Shown here: piece by piece, positions 9,030 to 17,980 of the stretch
Position numbering within the stretch: position 1 is the first letter of the stretch
How the letters are laid out: each line of letters opens with the position of its first letter
DNA from: Herbaspirillum sp. 3R11
GTDB taxonomy: Bacteria; Pseudomonadota; Gammaproteobacteria; Burkholderiales; Burkholderiaceae_D
Length of the DNA: 64,000 nucleotides
Direction: 5' to 3'
Assembly (NCBI RefSeq): GCF_004563925.1
Contig: NZ_SPNJ01000001.1
Coordinates: 434,001-498,000 of the forward strand
The notes under the pieces: model-generated
Database searches by the model: none
What the model was told of the DNA's origin: nothing
The model's input: only the letters and a program-made list of their open reading frames with translations
Program-made: the position numbers and the translations under genes

Positions 9030-10592
9030 ATGACTGCTGCCCGTAACCCGGCCGAAGCAAACCGCATCCTTTACATCGCCGCCATCGTATCGTCGTTGGT
9101 GATGCTGGATTCCAATGTGGTCGCGGTTGCGCTGCCGACGATCGCGCGTTCCATCGGGGCGGATTTTTCCGCCTTGCAATGGGTCATTACCGCTTACGTC
9201 CTTCCTTTCGCCGCGTTGCTGCTTGCCGCCGGATCATGGGCGGACATCTACGGCCGCAAGAAAGCCATCCTGCTGGGGCAATTCATCTTTGCACTGGCAT
9301 CGCTGTTCTGCGGCATCGCCACGACGCCGCTGTTGCTGAACCTGGCGCGGGCGGTGCAAGGTGTCGGCGCCAGTCTGCTGCTGACGGCGGCGCTGGCCAT
9401 CATCAACAACGAATTCCAGGGCAAGGAGCGCGCCCGGGCTTACGCATTCTGGGGATCTTGCCTGGGCATTGCCATCACATGCGGTCCCATCATCGGCGGC
9501 GTGATCTCGAACTATTGGGGCTGGAACTGGGTGTTCCTGATTAACGTCCCGATTTGCGCCGTACTGATTTTCGCCACGCAGAAAATCATTCCCGAATCGA
9601 AATCGCCGGTGGCCAAAAAGCTGGACTACGCCGGCGTGGCGACCTTCAGCATCGGCCTGTTCCTGCTCACCTGGGCGGTCATCGACGGCAATGCGCTCGG
9701 CTGGAGCAGCGCCGCCATTTCCTTGCGCCTTGCCGGCGGCATCGTGTTGCTGCTGTTGTTTGTTGTCGTGGAACGGCGGCAGCAAGATCCGATGGTCGAC
9801 TTTTCGCTGCTGACGACATCGCGCTTCATCGGCAGCGCCCTGGCGATGATCGGTTATGCCGGCGGTGCGCAGGTGATGATTTTCTATCTTCCGGTTTATC
9901 TCCAGAAAGCCTACGGATTTGAGCCTGCAGCAGCCGGCCTGGCGATGTTGCCGTTCGCGCTGCCGATGTTCCTGATTCCCAAGGTGGGGGCGCGCCTGTC
10001 GGCCGTGATCCCGTCGAAGGCCATCCTCGGCATGGCGCTGGCGATCACGGCGTCCGCCAATTTCCTGATGGCGTTGGTGAGCGTTTCAGACTTGAGCTAC
10101 GGCGTCTTCGCTGCGGCGATGATCTGGGCGGGAGTCGGCGCCGGATTGCTCAACAGTGAAACGGCAAAGGCCTTGCAAGGCGCCATTCCACCGGAACGCG
10201 CAGGCATGGCGTCGGGCGTCAGCGCTACCGTCCGCTTTACCGGTTTGTTGCTCAGCGTGGCTGCACTGGGCGCCGTGCTGGCCGCGACCACCACCAGATT
10301 ATTTTCGGACCGTGCAGCGAGCTTGGGACTTTCTCTTGACGCCGCGCGGGAACTGGCCAGACATTTTGTCGCGGGCGAAGCGGCGCAAGCGCATGCCGGC
10401 GGCGTGGATTTTTCGCGCTACCAGGATGCCCTGCGCCATGCTTTTGATGCTGGTTTTGCCTCCACCAGCATTGGCGCTGCGTTGATTGCGGCGGTTTGCC
10501 TGGTGCTGATGTATCTGATCATGCCGAGGGAGCAGGGCTTGTCGGCAAAGGGGCAGAGCGACCTGGAAGCGGTCATCGTTCCCGGCGAATAA
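9030..10592 (+). CDS. MFS drug efflux transporter, DHA2 (14-helix) family
   Basis: The 520-residue protein is hydrophobic throughout with about 14 predicted helices. Motif A (GSWADIYGRKKAIL) lies near residue 70-83. An antiporter motif C region (GSCLGIAITCGPIIGGVISNYWGWNWVF, quoted here in parts: GSCLGIAITCGPIIGG) lies near 150-165. These are hallmarks of proton-drug antiporters of the EmrB/QacA group. No EmrA-type adaptor is adjacent, so it probably acts alone in the inner membrane. It sits between a dehydrogenase and a hydrolase under a likely shared operator. Confidence 0.9.
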   Translation: MTAARNPAEANRILYIAAIVSSLVMLDSNVVAVALPTIARSIGADFSALQWVITAYVLPFAALLLAAGSWADIYGRKKAILLGQFIFALASLFCGIATTPLLLNLARAVQGVGASLLLTAALAIINNEFQGKERARAYAFWGSCLGIAITCGPIIGGVISNYWGWNWVFLINVPICAVLIFATQKIIPESKSPVAKKLDYAGVATFSIGLFLLTWAVIDGNALGWSSAAISLRLAGGIVLLLLFVVVERRQQDPMVDFSLLTTSRFIGSALAMIGYAGGAQVMIFYLPVYLQKAYGFEPAAAGLAMLPFALPMFLIPKVGARLSAVIPSKAILGMALAITASANFLMALVSVSDLSYGVFAAAMIWAGVGAGLLNSETAKALQGAIPPERAGMASGVSATVRFTGLLLSVAALGAVLAATTTRLFSDRAASLGLSLDAARELARHFVAGEAAQAHAGGVDFSRYQDALRHAFDAGFASTSIGAALIAAVCLVLMYLIMPREQGLSAKGQSDLEAVIVPGE

Positions 10593-10704
10593 AAGCGCGG
10601 GTCAGGCGATGGGTCATTTCAGATCAGATGGCGGGCAAGAAATGCATCCGCCCGCCCGTTCGCCGGGCTGACCATTCGCAGTAAAACCTATCGGAGATCA
10701 ATGC

Positions 10705-11652
10705 ATGAAAATCGGTTCAACACTGGCGGCCCTGATGCTGGCGGCGATCGCTGCGACACCCGTTGCAGGCAATGCAGCCAATGCAGTCCCAGACGGGACG
10801 GCAATTCGCTATCGTCATGCGACTGTCGACAACATCGACATTTTTTATCGGGAAGCAGGCAATCCGCGCGCGCCGACCTTGCTCCTGCTGCACGGCTTTC
10901 CTTCGTCATCGGCAATGTTCCGCGATCTGATGCCATTGCTGGCGGACCGTTTTCATGTGGTGGCGCCGGACTATCCGGGTATGGGCGCCAGCGAAGCTCC
11001 CGCAGCTGACAAGTTCAAGCCGACCTTCGACAACCTGGCCACCGTGATGACGGATTTCGCAGTCAAGCTCAATCTGTCCAACTACATTCTGTACATGCAG
11101 GATTTCGGCGGGCCGGTCGGCATGCGCATGGCGGTGCGCAATCCGGAGCGTGTGGACGGATTGATCATCCAGAATTCACCGGTCTCACTGGACGGCTGGG
11201 ATGCCAAGAGGCTTGCTGCAATCCAGGCCGGCGCCGCCGGTCCGATGACGCCCGAGAAGCGCGCGGCGGCGGCGGCGCGCGTGGTGCAGGCAACCTCGAA
11301 CCTGTTGCACCAGTACGGCGCCGCGCATCCCGAACAACTCAACCCGGATTCCTGGGCGGTCGACGCCTACGCGTTGAACGACCCGGACAAGCGTCGCATC
11401 ATGACCGATCTGCAACTCGATATTCCGTCGAGCCTGGCGCTGTATCCGGCCTGGCAGGACTACCTGCGATCCCGGCAGCCGCGCACGCTTGTCGTATGGG
11501 GACGCAACGACCCGATTTTCGCGCCCAATGGCGGCGACGTGATCAAGACGCTGATTCCGACTGCCGATGTCCATTACTACAACACCGGCCATTTTGCGCT
11601 GGAAGAGAATGGCGCCGACATCGCCGGCGAGATCCGGCGCTTCTTTCCGTGA
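10705..11652 (+). CDS. Secreted alpha/beta hydrolase with Asp nucleophile (epoxide hydrolase/dehalogenase-like)
   Basis: The 315-residue protein begins with a likely signal peptide (MKIGSTLAALMLAAIAATPV...GNA), so it should act in the periplasm. The fold is read from the oxyanion motif HGFP (63-66). The nucleophile elbow is QDFGGP with Asp133, not the usual Ser. The acid is probably Asp269 (GRNDPIF) and the base His296 (NTGHFALEE). An Asp at the elbow marks haloalkane dehalogenases and epoxide hydrolases, which make a covalent ester intermediate. Substrate cannot be assigned. CGGAGA precedes the ATG at 10705. Confidence 0.85.
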   Translation: MKIGSTLAALMLAAIAATPVAGNAANAVPDGTAIRYRHATVDNIDIFYREAGNPRAPTLLLLHGFPSSSAMFRDLMPLLADRFHVVAPDYPGMGASEAPAADKFKPTFDNLATVMTDFAVKLNLSNYILYMQDFGGPVGMRMAVRNPERVDGLIIQNSPVSLDGWDAKRLAAIQAGAAGPMTPEKRAAAAARVVQATSNLLHQYGAAHPEQLNPDSWAVDAYALNDPDKRRIMTDLQLDIPSSLALYPAWQDYLRSRQPRTLVVWGRNDPIFAPNGGDVIKTLIPTADVHYYNTGHFALEENGADIAGEIRRFFP

Positions 11653-11710
11653 TGGAGTGAAGCGCATCGGCAGTCGGATTTGAAATAACACTGATCGCCA
11701 GAAAACAGAA

Positions 11711-11743
11711 AGCCGCTGAAACTTGCGTTTGAGCGGCTTTTTC
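11711..11743 (+). terminator. Rho-independent terminator after the hydrolase gene
   Basis: AGCCGCT (11711-11717) pairs with AGCGGCT (11732-11738) and is followed by five T residues, ending the transcript before the oppositely oriented tRNA-Leu. Confidence 0.85.
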
Positions 11744-11775
11744 ACGACTTCTGCGTACTATCCTGCCATGTTTCT

Positions 11776-11868
11776 TGGTGCCTGAGGCCGGACTTGAACC
11801 GGCACGCCCCTTTCCAGGTAAGCGGCGGATTTTAAGTCCGCTGTGTCTACCAATTTCACCACTCAGGC
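11776..11868 (-). tRNA. tRNA-Leu, anticodon UAA
   Basis: Read on the minus strand, GCCTGAG (5' at 11868) pairs with CTCAGGC before A and the encoded CCA (11776-11778). The anticodon stem GCGGA/TCCGC encloses the loop CTTAAAA with anticodon TAA. A long variable arm and the T-arm GGTTCAAGTCC are present, as expected for tRNA-Leu. Confidence 0.95.
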
Positions 11869-12103
11869 CTTGGGTGTTTCCGGCGCAGGAGGCCGGAAAA
11901 GGAACGCATTATAGCAGCGACTTTGGCCGGATTTGCGCGAATGTTTCCGCTGCGCCATGCATTTCGCGGTTTTTGTCGCCGCAGCGCACATCCGCGCACA
12001 TCGGCCCCTGTCGGCGCGGATTGACGTCGCCCGGCATTTCCAGTCTGTAACATCCATGCAGGTAGTAAAATGAGGGCTATTCCAATTCGAATCGGTTGAG
12101 ACC

Positions 12104-12970
12104 ATGACACAAGCTGTATTGAAGACAGTTCAATGTATTTCGCCTACCGGTTTGCATTCCATGGCTTACAAAGAGTGGGGCGACGCGCACAATCCGAATG
12201 TGCTGGTCTGCGTCCACGGCGTGACGCGCGTGAGTGATGACTTTGACGTGATGGCGCGCGACTTGTGCGACACCTATCGGGTGGTGTGTCCCGACGTGGT
12301 CGGCCGCGGCCGTTCCGGACGTCTGGGCAATCCACAGCATTACGCAATTCCTCAGTATGTCAGCGACATGGTCACGCTGCTGGCGCGGCTCGATGCCGAC
12401 AGCGTCGACTGGTTCGGCACCTCGATGGGCGGCCTGATCGGCATGGGGCTGGCGTCCTTGCCGGACAATCCAATACGCCGCCTGGTGCTCAACGATATCG
12501 GCCCGTCCATCAACGGCGCGGCGCTGGCGCGCATCGGTGAATACATCGGGCAGGATGTGCGTTTCGACACGTTCGACGAAGCGGCGCTGTACATCCGCAC
12601 GATTTCGGCGAGCTTCGGTCCGCATACCGATGAAGAGTGGCACAAGCTGGCAAGCGACGTGCTGCGCCAGGACGAACAAGGCAAGTGGAAACGTCATTAC
12701 GACTTGCGCCTGGCCGAGCCGTTCAAGACCATGACGCCGGAAGCGGCCAGCATCGGCGAAGCCATGCTGTGGGCCGCCTACGATGCGATCCGCTGTCCGA
12801 CGCTGCTGGTGCGCGGCGCGCAATCCGACCTGTTGCTGCCCGAGGTGGCGCAGGCCATGACACAACGCGGTCCCAAGGCCAAACTGGTGGAGCTGGAGGG
12901 CGTCGGCCATGCGCCGACTTTCATGCACGCTCAGCAAATCCAGGTCGCCAAGGACTTTTTGCTCGGTTGA
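12104..12970 (+). CDS. Alpha/beta hydrolase (Ser nucleophile)
   Basis: The 288-residue cytoplasmic protein has the oxyanion segment VCVHGVTR (36-43), nucleophile elbow GTSMGG with Ser107, a probable acid in RGAQSDLLLPE, and the C-terminal base in EGVGHAPTF. No signal peptide is seen. It lies 42 bp upstream of a RidA-family gene and in the same direction as relA, so the three may share a transcript. The substrate is unknown; many such hydrolases are esterases or C-C bond hydrolases. Confidence 0.85.
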   Translation: MTQAVLKTVQCISPTGLHSMAYKEWGDAHNPNVLVCVHGVTRVSDDFDVMARDLCDTYRVVCPDVVGRGRSGRLGNPQHYAIPQYVSDMVTLLARLDADSVDWFGTSMGGLIGMGLASLPDNPIRRLVLNDIGPSINGAALARIGEYIGQDVRFDTFDEAALYIRTISASFGPHTDEEWHKLASDVLRQDEQGKWKRHYDLRLAEPFKTMTPEAASIGEAMLWAAYDAIRCPTLLVRGAQSDLLLPEVAQAMTQRGPKAKLVELEGVGHAPTFMHAQQIQVAKDFLLG

Positions 12971-13012
12971 TTTCATCCCTGACCGGGCTCTTATTGATTG
13001 AGAGGAAACATC

Positions 13013-13363
13013 ATGACAGTTCAACGTCTGCACGTCGGCAAGCGTCTTTCCGAAGTCGCCATCCACAACGGCACGGTCTACCTGGCGGGCCAGATCGCCG
13101 AAGACACTACCCAGAACATCGAAGGCCAGACGCGCGAAGTGCTGGGTCATATCGATCGCCTGCTGGCCGAAGCCGGCAGCAGCAAGGAACATATCCTGTC
13201 GTGCCAGATCTATATCGCCGATGTCAAGGATTTCGAAGGCATGAACATCGTGTGGGACGCCTGGGTGGCCGCCGGCAACACGCCGCCGCGCGCTACGGTT
13301 GAAGCCAAGCTGGCGCGTCCGGAACTGCTGGTCGAGATCATCATCGTCGCCGCACAGAAGTAA
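13013..13363 (+). CDS. RidA-family (YjgF/YER057c/UK114) protein
   Basis: The ATG at 13013, preceded by GAGGA, gives 116 residues, the size of one RidA domain. Family hallmarks are visible: VYLAGQIAED near the N terminus, the central IDRLLAEAGSSKEHIL helix, and PPRATVEAKLARPELLVEI, whose Arg and Glu sit where the RidA active-site Arg and Glu lie. Canonical RidA trimers hydrolyse reactive enamine/imine intermediates from PLP enzymes. This is the shorter subgroup and activity is not proven by sequence alone. It is 58 bp upstream of relA. Confidence 0.88.
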   Translation: MTVQRLHVGKRLSEVAIHNGTVYLAGQIAEDTTQNIEGQTREVLGHIDRLLAEAGSSKEHILSCQIYIADVKDFEGMNIVWDAWVAAGNTPPRATVEAKLARPELLVEIIIVAAQK

Positions 13364-13421
13364 TCTTCCGGCGCAATTTCCAACGCGGTCTTCAACGTTT
13401 ATCGAATCAGGCAAAGGTTTC

Positions 13422-15680
13422 ATGGTTTCTGTCGTCGCAGTTCAGCAGGAGGGCAATGCCTCCATCGTCGCCGGCCTGAGTCCGGAAGACAGCGCACGCG
13501 TATTGGCGGCGCTGGCCTTCGTCGAGCCGATCTATCGCGGCAAGCCGATTACCTCGGGACAGGATGCGCTGGCATTCGTGCAAGGCGTGGCCGGCGTGCT
13601 GACGGCGCTCAACGTCGACGCCGAGACGCGCATCGCGGGGCTACTGTTCGAGCTGCATCTGCTCGACCTTGATGTGGCGGCGACGATTGAAGAGCGCTAC
13701 GGCAAGGACATCGGCGACCTGGTCGCCGGCGTGCGCCAGCTGATGCGTTTCCACGGCCTGACCTTCCAGCATCCGCAGGAAGTCCTGCGCGGCAAGAACG
13801 CGGCGCAACAGGCCGCGGCGCAGATCGAGACGCTGCGCAAGATGCTGCTGGCGATGGCTTCCGACATGCGCGTGGTGCTGGTGCGCCTGGCGTCACGCGT
13901 GACGACCTTGCGCTACTTCGCCGAGAACAAGATGGAGAACGAGACCACCGCGCAATATGCGCGCGAGACTTTCGATCTCTATGCGCCGCTGGCCAATCGC
14001 CTCGGCATCTGGCAGCTCAAATGGGAGCTGGAGGATCTGTCCTTCCGCTTCATCGAGCCGGTCACGTACAAGCGCATCGCCAAGATGCTGGAAGAGAAGC
14101 GCATCGAGCGCGCCGAGTTTGTCGCCACTGCCATCGAGCGCCTGCGCGCCGAACTGACGACCGCCGACATCAAGGCGGAGGTCTCGGGCCGCCCCAAGCA
14201 CATCTACAGCATCTGGAACAAGATGCGCGGCAAGTCCATTGATTTCTCCGAGCTGTACGACGTGCGCGCTTTCCGCGTCATCGTCGACGACGTCAAGGAT
14301 TGCTACACGGTGCTCGGCATCATCCACAACATCTGGGTGCCGATTCCCAAGGAATTCGACGATTACATTTCGCGGCCCAAGCAGAACGGCTACCAGTCGC
14401 TGCACACTGTCGTGGTGGCCGAAGACGGCCGTCCGCTGGAAGTGCAGATCCGCACGCGCGAGATGCACCACTTCGCGGAGTACGGCGTGGCGGCGCACTG
14501 GCGCTACAAGGAAAGCGGCGGCTCCAATTTCGCTGCGCAGAAGTATGACGAAAAGATTGCCTGGCTGCGTCAGCTGCTGGCATGGAAGAGCGAAGTCTCC
14601 GACGCCGTCGTGGAGCAGGAAGAAGTGCGCCGCGACTGGGTCGAGAAGCTTAAGTCGACCACGCTCGACGAACGTATCTATGTACTGACCCCGCAGGCGC
14701 GCGTGATCGAACTGCCGAGCGGCGCCACACCGATCGACTTCGCCTATCACCTGCACAGCGACGTCGGCCATCGCTGCCGCGGCGCGCGCGTGGACGGCGT
14801 CATGGTGCCGTTGAACACGCCGCTGAAGAACGGCCAGACCGTCGACATCATCACCGTCAAGAGCGGTCCCGGCGTCGGCCCGTCGCGCGACTGGCTGAGC
14901 ACCGGTTATGCCGCCAGTTCGCGTACGCGCTCCAAGGTGCGTGCCTGGTTCAACGCCATCGAACAGGAAGAGACGCTGGCGCACGGCCGCACCGTGCTGG
15001 AGAAAACGCTGCAGCGTGAAGGCAAGACCGCCGTCAACCTGGAAGAGCTGGCGCACAAGCTCGGCTTCGGCAAGGTCGATGATCTGTGCCTGTCGCTGGG
15101 CAAGGACGAATTCAGCCCGCGCCAGATCGAGCAGATGCTGCATGAAGGCGAGGAAGGCAAGGAAAATAAGCACACCGAGCCCGATGAAGCCTCCATCACG
15201 CGCAAGAGCCGCGCCTCCAGCGTGGTGCAGGGCGCCAAGTCCGGCGTGCTGGTGGTCGGCACCGAAGGCCTGATGACGCAGCTGGCGCGTTGCTGCAAAC
15301 CGGCGCCGCCGGACACCATCGTCGGCTTCGTCACGCGCGGCAAGGGCGTGTCGATTCATCGTCTGACCTGCAAGAATTTCACCGAGATGAGCAGCAAGGC
15401 GCCCGAACGCGTGATCCAGACCGAATGGGGCGCCTCCGGCAAAGACACGGTCTACCCGGTCGACATCTTCGTGCTGGCCGGCGATCGCCAGGGTTTGCTG
15501 CGCGATATTTCGGAAATCTTCCTGCGCGAAAAGATCAACGTCATCGGCGTCAGCACGCAAAGCATGAAGGGACAGGCGCGCATGGGCTTCACCGCCGAGA
15601 TCGGTTCGACTGCGCAATTGCAAAAGGCGCTGACCGTGATCCGCGAGGTGAAGGGCGTACTGGAAGCCAGGCGGCAGTAG
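13422..15680 (+). CDS. relA: RelA-type (p)ppGpp synthetase
   Basis: From the ATG at 13422 the protein has 752 residues in the RelA/SpoT order: pseudo-hydrolase domain (about 25-190), synthetase domain (about 230-380), TGS (about 410-470), a helical/zinc-finger-like region with RCCKPAPPD, and a C-terminal ACT domain (about 680-750). The synthetase shows ELYDVRAFRVIVDD, YQSLHT and EVQIRT. The hydrolase HD motif is degenerate (LLFELHLLDLD where active enzymes have a HD...ED pattern), so this is the ribosome-associated synthetase RelA rather than bifunctional SpoT. It makes the stringent-response alarmone during amino-acid starvation. Upstream in-frame sequence overlaps ridA and is unlikely to be coding. 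Confidence 0.95.
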   Translation: MVSVVAVQQEGNASIVAGLSPEDSARVLAALAFVEPIYRGKPITSGQDALAFVQGVAGVLTALNVDAETRIAGLLFELHLLDLDVAATIEERYGKDIGDLVAGVRQLMRFHGLTFQHPQEVLRGKNAAQQAAAQIETLRKMLLAMASDMRVVLVRLASRVTTLRYFAENKMENETTAQYARETFDLYAPLANRLGIWQLKWELEDLSFRFIEPVTYKRIAKMLEEKRIERAEFVATAIERLRAELTTADIKAEVSGRPKHIYSIWNKMRGKSIDFSELYDVRAFRVIVDDVKDCYTVLGIIHNIWVPIPKEFDDYISRPKQNGYQSLHTVVVAEDGRPLEVQIRTREMHHFAEYGVAAHWRYKESGGSNFAAQKYDEKIAWLRQLLAWKSEVSDAVVEQEEVRRDWVEKLKSTTLDERIYVLTPQARVIELPSGATPIDFAYHLHSDVGHRCRGARVDGVMVPLNTPLKNGQTVDIITVKSGPGVGPSRDWLSTGYAASSRTRSKVRAWFNAIEQEETLAHGRTVLEKTLQREGKTAVNLEELAHKLGFGKVDDLCLSLGKDEFSPRQIEQMLHEGEEGKENKHTEPDEASITRKSRASSVVQGAKSGVLVVGTEGLMTQLARCCKPAPPDTIVGFVTRGKGVSIHRLTCKNFTEMSSKAPERVIQTEWGASGKDTVYPVDIFVLAGDRQGLLRDISEIFLREKINVIGVSTQSMKGQARMGFTAEIGSTAQLQKALTVIREVKGVLEARRQ

Positions 15681-15794
15681 GGGTTGCGGGCGGCTGCCTG
15701 ATTTCTGGAAAGCTGCCGGAGAAGATATTTTTAAAAACTTTCCGCCAAGACTAGCCAAAAATAAAAAATGCCCCTATAATCTCGCTTCTTCACT

Positions 15795-15871
15795 AGGCGC
15801 GTAGCTCAGCTGGTTAGAGCACTACCTTGACATGGTAGGGGTCGTTGGTTCGAGTCCAATCGTGCCTACCA
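15795..15871 (+). tRNA. tRNA-Val, anticodon GAC; prophage integration target
   Basis: AGGCGCG pairs with CGTGCCT ahead of A and an encoded CCA (end 15871). The anticodon stem CTACC/GGTAG encloses TTGACAT with anticodon GAC. A TATAAT box lies at 15775-15780. The last 27 bp form the attachment core repeated at the right end of the prophage, so integration leaves an intact tRNA. Confidence 0.95.
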
Positions 15872-17040
15872 GTATTCTCGATATTTGCGGGGGTGCTGGG
15901 ATTATTTTGGGATAGTGACCCATTCAGTATCGCTTCCATCTTGGCCTTTTCCCGGCCTCGATCGGCAGCATCAATCCATTTTGCGTACGTCGTGAAAACC
16001 ATCTTGGGATTAGCATGGCCAAGCTGGCGAGCGATGTATGCAGGGTTGACTCCTGACATCAGCGCAATCGTTGCGTAGGTGTGCCTGGTCTGATAGGCGC
16101 GCCGGTGTCGAATTCCTTTTCTCTTCAAAGTCGGTGCCCAATAGTGGTCTCTTTGCGACCGCTCGTCATGCCATGACTTCCCCGTTACCGGGTTCTCAAA
16201 AACTTCCTCTGTCTTCAAGTACGTGTATTGCTTCATCGTGCGCAGCGCATTCATGGCGCGCTCGACCAGGTCGACGTCGCGGGTCTCGCTCGTCTTGAGT
16301 GCTTTGACCGTTCCCTTGAAAGTCTTGGCGACCTGGATGCGGATTGTTCCATGGTTCCAATCGATGTCCTGCCAGCGCACGGCAATGGCTTCTTCCGGCC
16401 GCACTCCCGTCGTAAACATGAACTCGAAATAGGCGACGACTCTCGGATCGTATTGCTTTGCCATGTGCGCCAGCACGGACTCCATCTCTTCGGCGCTCAA
16501 CGGATCTGGGGGCGACTTCTGGTGCTTGGTGTTGTTGACGCCGCGCATGGGGTTGTCCAGCTCCGGCCGGTCGCGGCCGAGCAATTCAAATAGGCCGCGC
16601 AGCGGTATGAGGTAGTTGTTGCACAGCTTGGCCGTTGGCCAGGGGTGCGATCCGACGACGCCAGCGATTTCACTGTGGGGGATGGCGGTTAGCGGCCGGT
16701 CAGCGCCGAATTTCTTTTGCCAAAAGACCAGCGCATTCTTGTATTGCGACAGCGTCGCAGCGGAGAGGCGCCCCTTGGTGGCCAGCCATCGATCCGACAT
16801 ATCTTTCAGGGTAACGTCTGCTGCCGGGTCGCTCTTCGCGATGGCCGAGTTCGGGAAATACACTGCATACTCAAAGATGCCGGCGGCGATCTTCTTCTTG
16901 ATCTCGTCCGCCAGCCTGGTCGCGTATTTGATATTGGCCGGCGTCGGCTCCATGTTCTCCAGCGTCTCCTTACGCTGCTTTCCCTGCCAGCTAAATACGA
17001 TCCGGATGCTGCGCTCACGGACTTCTATCCCTCTACCCAT
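15814..17040 (-). CDS. Phage integrase (tyrosine recombinase) whose C-terminus runs into attL
   Basis: The 408-residue protein has an N-terminal arm-binding (DUF3596-type) domain (1-70), a SAM-like core-binding domain (about 75-165) and a catalytic domain with Arg214 (TGVRPEEA), Arg319/His320 (YQTRHTYA), His342 (LGHANP) and nucleophile Tyr352 (TTYAKW). The reading frame crosses the attachment core and stops at 15814 inside the host tRNA. In the excised circle the frame would continue into right-end sequence and stop after TNFKKP, giving about 403 residues. It should catalyse integration at tRNA-Val and, with the adjacent excisionase, excision. Confidence 0.95.
   Translation of the reverse strand: MGRGIEVRERSIRIVFSWQGKQRKETLENMEPTPANIKYATRLADEIKKKIAAGIFEYAVYFPNSAIAKSDPAADVTLKDMSDRWLATKGRLSAATLSQYKNALVFWQKKFGADRPLTAIPHSEIAGVVGSHPWPTAKLCNNYLIPLRGLFELLGRDRPELDNPMRGVNNTKHQKSPPDPLSAEEMESVLAHMAKQYDPRVVAYFEFMFTTGVRPEEAIAVRWQDIDWNHGTIRIQVAKTFKGTVKALKTSETRDVDLVERAMNALRTMKQYTYLKTEEVFENPVTGKSWHDERSQRDHYWAPTLKRKGIRHRRAYQTRHTYATIALMSGVNPAYIARQLGHANPKMVFTTYAKWIDAADRGREKAKMEAILNGSLSQNNPSTPANIENTGRHDWTRTNDPYHVKVVL
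15845..15871 (+). repeat. attL core (27 bp) within tRNA-Val
   Basis: The sequence from TTGGTTCGAG to GTGCCTACCA is identical to 54023-54049. It forms the T-arm and acceptor end of the tRNA. Confidence 0.95.
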
Positions 17041-17216
17041 TTGTAATACTCCAACATGTTGATATTGATATGCCCGTCTGGGGCGCGTCTATACTGCCGG
17101 CCTTCAATCCATACGCCCGATTCTATCTTGCGCCGTACCGCTTTGTCTGAATAGCCGGTGAGGGCGCAGAACGCGGGAATTAGCACCCATATGACCTGGA
17201 CGGCGACTGCGTTCAT
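17025..17216 (-). CDS. Excisionase-like protein (DUF1233 type)
   Basis: The 63-residue protein overlaps the integrase start by 16 bp. It has the small winged-helix pattern of excisionases such as those of Rac/e14-like prophages: WVLIPAFCALTGYSDKAVRRKIESG, quoted in parts as FCALTGYSDKAVRRKIESG, followed by WIEGRQYRRAPDGHI and a terminal YYKWVEG. Such proteins bind near attP and direct the integrase toward excision. Size, motif and position next to int agree. Confidence 0.82.
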   Translation of the reverse strand: MNAVAVQVIWVLIPAFCALTGYSDKAVRRKIESGVWIEGRQYRRAPDGHININMLEYYKWVEG

Positions 17217-17287
17217 GTCGCCCCCCTTGCTACGTGACCGATGTGGGTCGTGCTACGATTCCGCCAAACACTAAACTTGGGGGAAAG

Positions 17288-17980
17288 ATGAAATTTCGGG
17301 CGGCAATTGCGCGGGTCGTTAGTCTGAGACTGTATGGTTTTGTGATCTTGCTTGCGGCGGGTCTGCTCTATGGGTTGCTGCGGGCAATTTGTGAGCATGG
17401 TGTGGCGTCCAGTGAGGCGGCGGGCTGGGTGCAGGCTATCGGCTCCGTCCTCACTTTGGTCGTAGCCTTCCTGGTCGTGGAGCGCCAGTTCAATAAGCAG
17501 CGGCAACTCGACATTGAAAAGGAGCGGCGCGATAGTCATCGGAAAGCCGTTGTTGCAGCCGGCCCGGCCTTCCACAAGCTCAGTCAAATGAACGTAACCA
17601 TAACCGCCGCCATCAACCTGCTGCTCGAAGCGGAGACTATGGATATGGGATTCGTTCCGTTGGAACAGTGCGCAACGCGGTTGCGAACCATCCAGGCATG
17701 GACGTTTGATGAGTTGATGAATCTCGCCCCTATAGCTGCCGACCTTGCCCTCAACCTGATTGAATTGTCTGCCAGCATCAGTCATAAGGCTGATCTTGCA
17801 GCGGGAGAGGATATTCGCGGCCAACACATCTTGGGGCCGGTTCGCATTCATCGCGCACAGATGGTGGCTGGCGGGCTGCGGGCATGCCGCCAGACGTTGG
17901 TGGGCATCTTGCGTCAGATCAATGAATTTACCGTCCATAGCGCCACCACAAAGCCTGCCCTCGACGTGAATCCGATCTAA
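17288..17980 (+). CDS. Two-helix membrane protein of unknown function
   Basis: The ATG at 17288 follows a strong GGGGGAAAG ribosome site and gives 230 residues. Two hydrophobic helices (about 13-33 and 45-65) are followed by a long helical cytoplasmic tail, QFNKQRQLDIEKERRDSHRK onward. It is the only rightward gene in the left arm, facing the leftward operon and overlapping its last gene tail to tail by 53 bp. That isolated orientation is typical of lysogenic-conversion genes expressed from the prophage. I do not recognise the family; superinfection exclusion is possible but unsupported. Confidence 0.7.
   Translation: MKFRAAIARVVSLRLYGFVILLAAGLLYGLLRAICEHGVASSEAAGWVQAIGSVLTLVVAFLVVERQFNKQRQLDIEKERRDSHRKAVVAAGPAFHKLSQMNVTITAAINLLLEAETMDMGFVPLEQCATRLRTIQAWTFDELMNLAPIAADLALNLIELSASISHKADLAAGEDIRGQHILGPVRIHRAQMVAGGLRACRQTLVGILRQINEFTVHSATTKPALDVNPI

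Noticed and set aside
13299-13421. 41-residue N-terminal extension of RelA
   Set aside because: It overlaps the RidA-family gene and has no family-like sequence; the ATG at 13422 fits.
12077-13423. 448-residue frame antisense to the hydrolase and RidA genes
   Set aside because: It spans two well-supported plus-strand genes and its sequence is shadow-like (Arg, His and Gln rich).
13893-15758. 621-residue frame antisense to relA
   Set aside because: A codon-bias shadow; relA on the plus strand accounts for the region.
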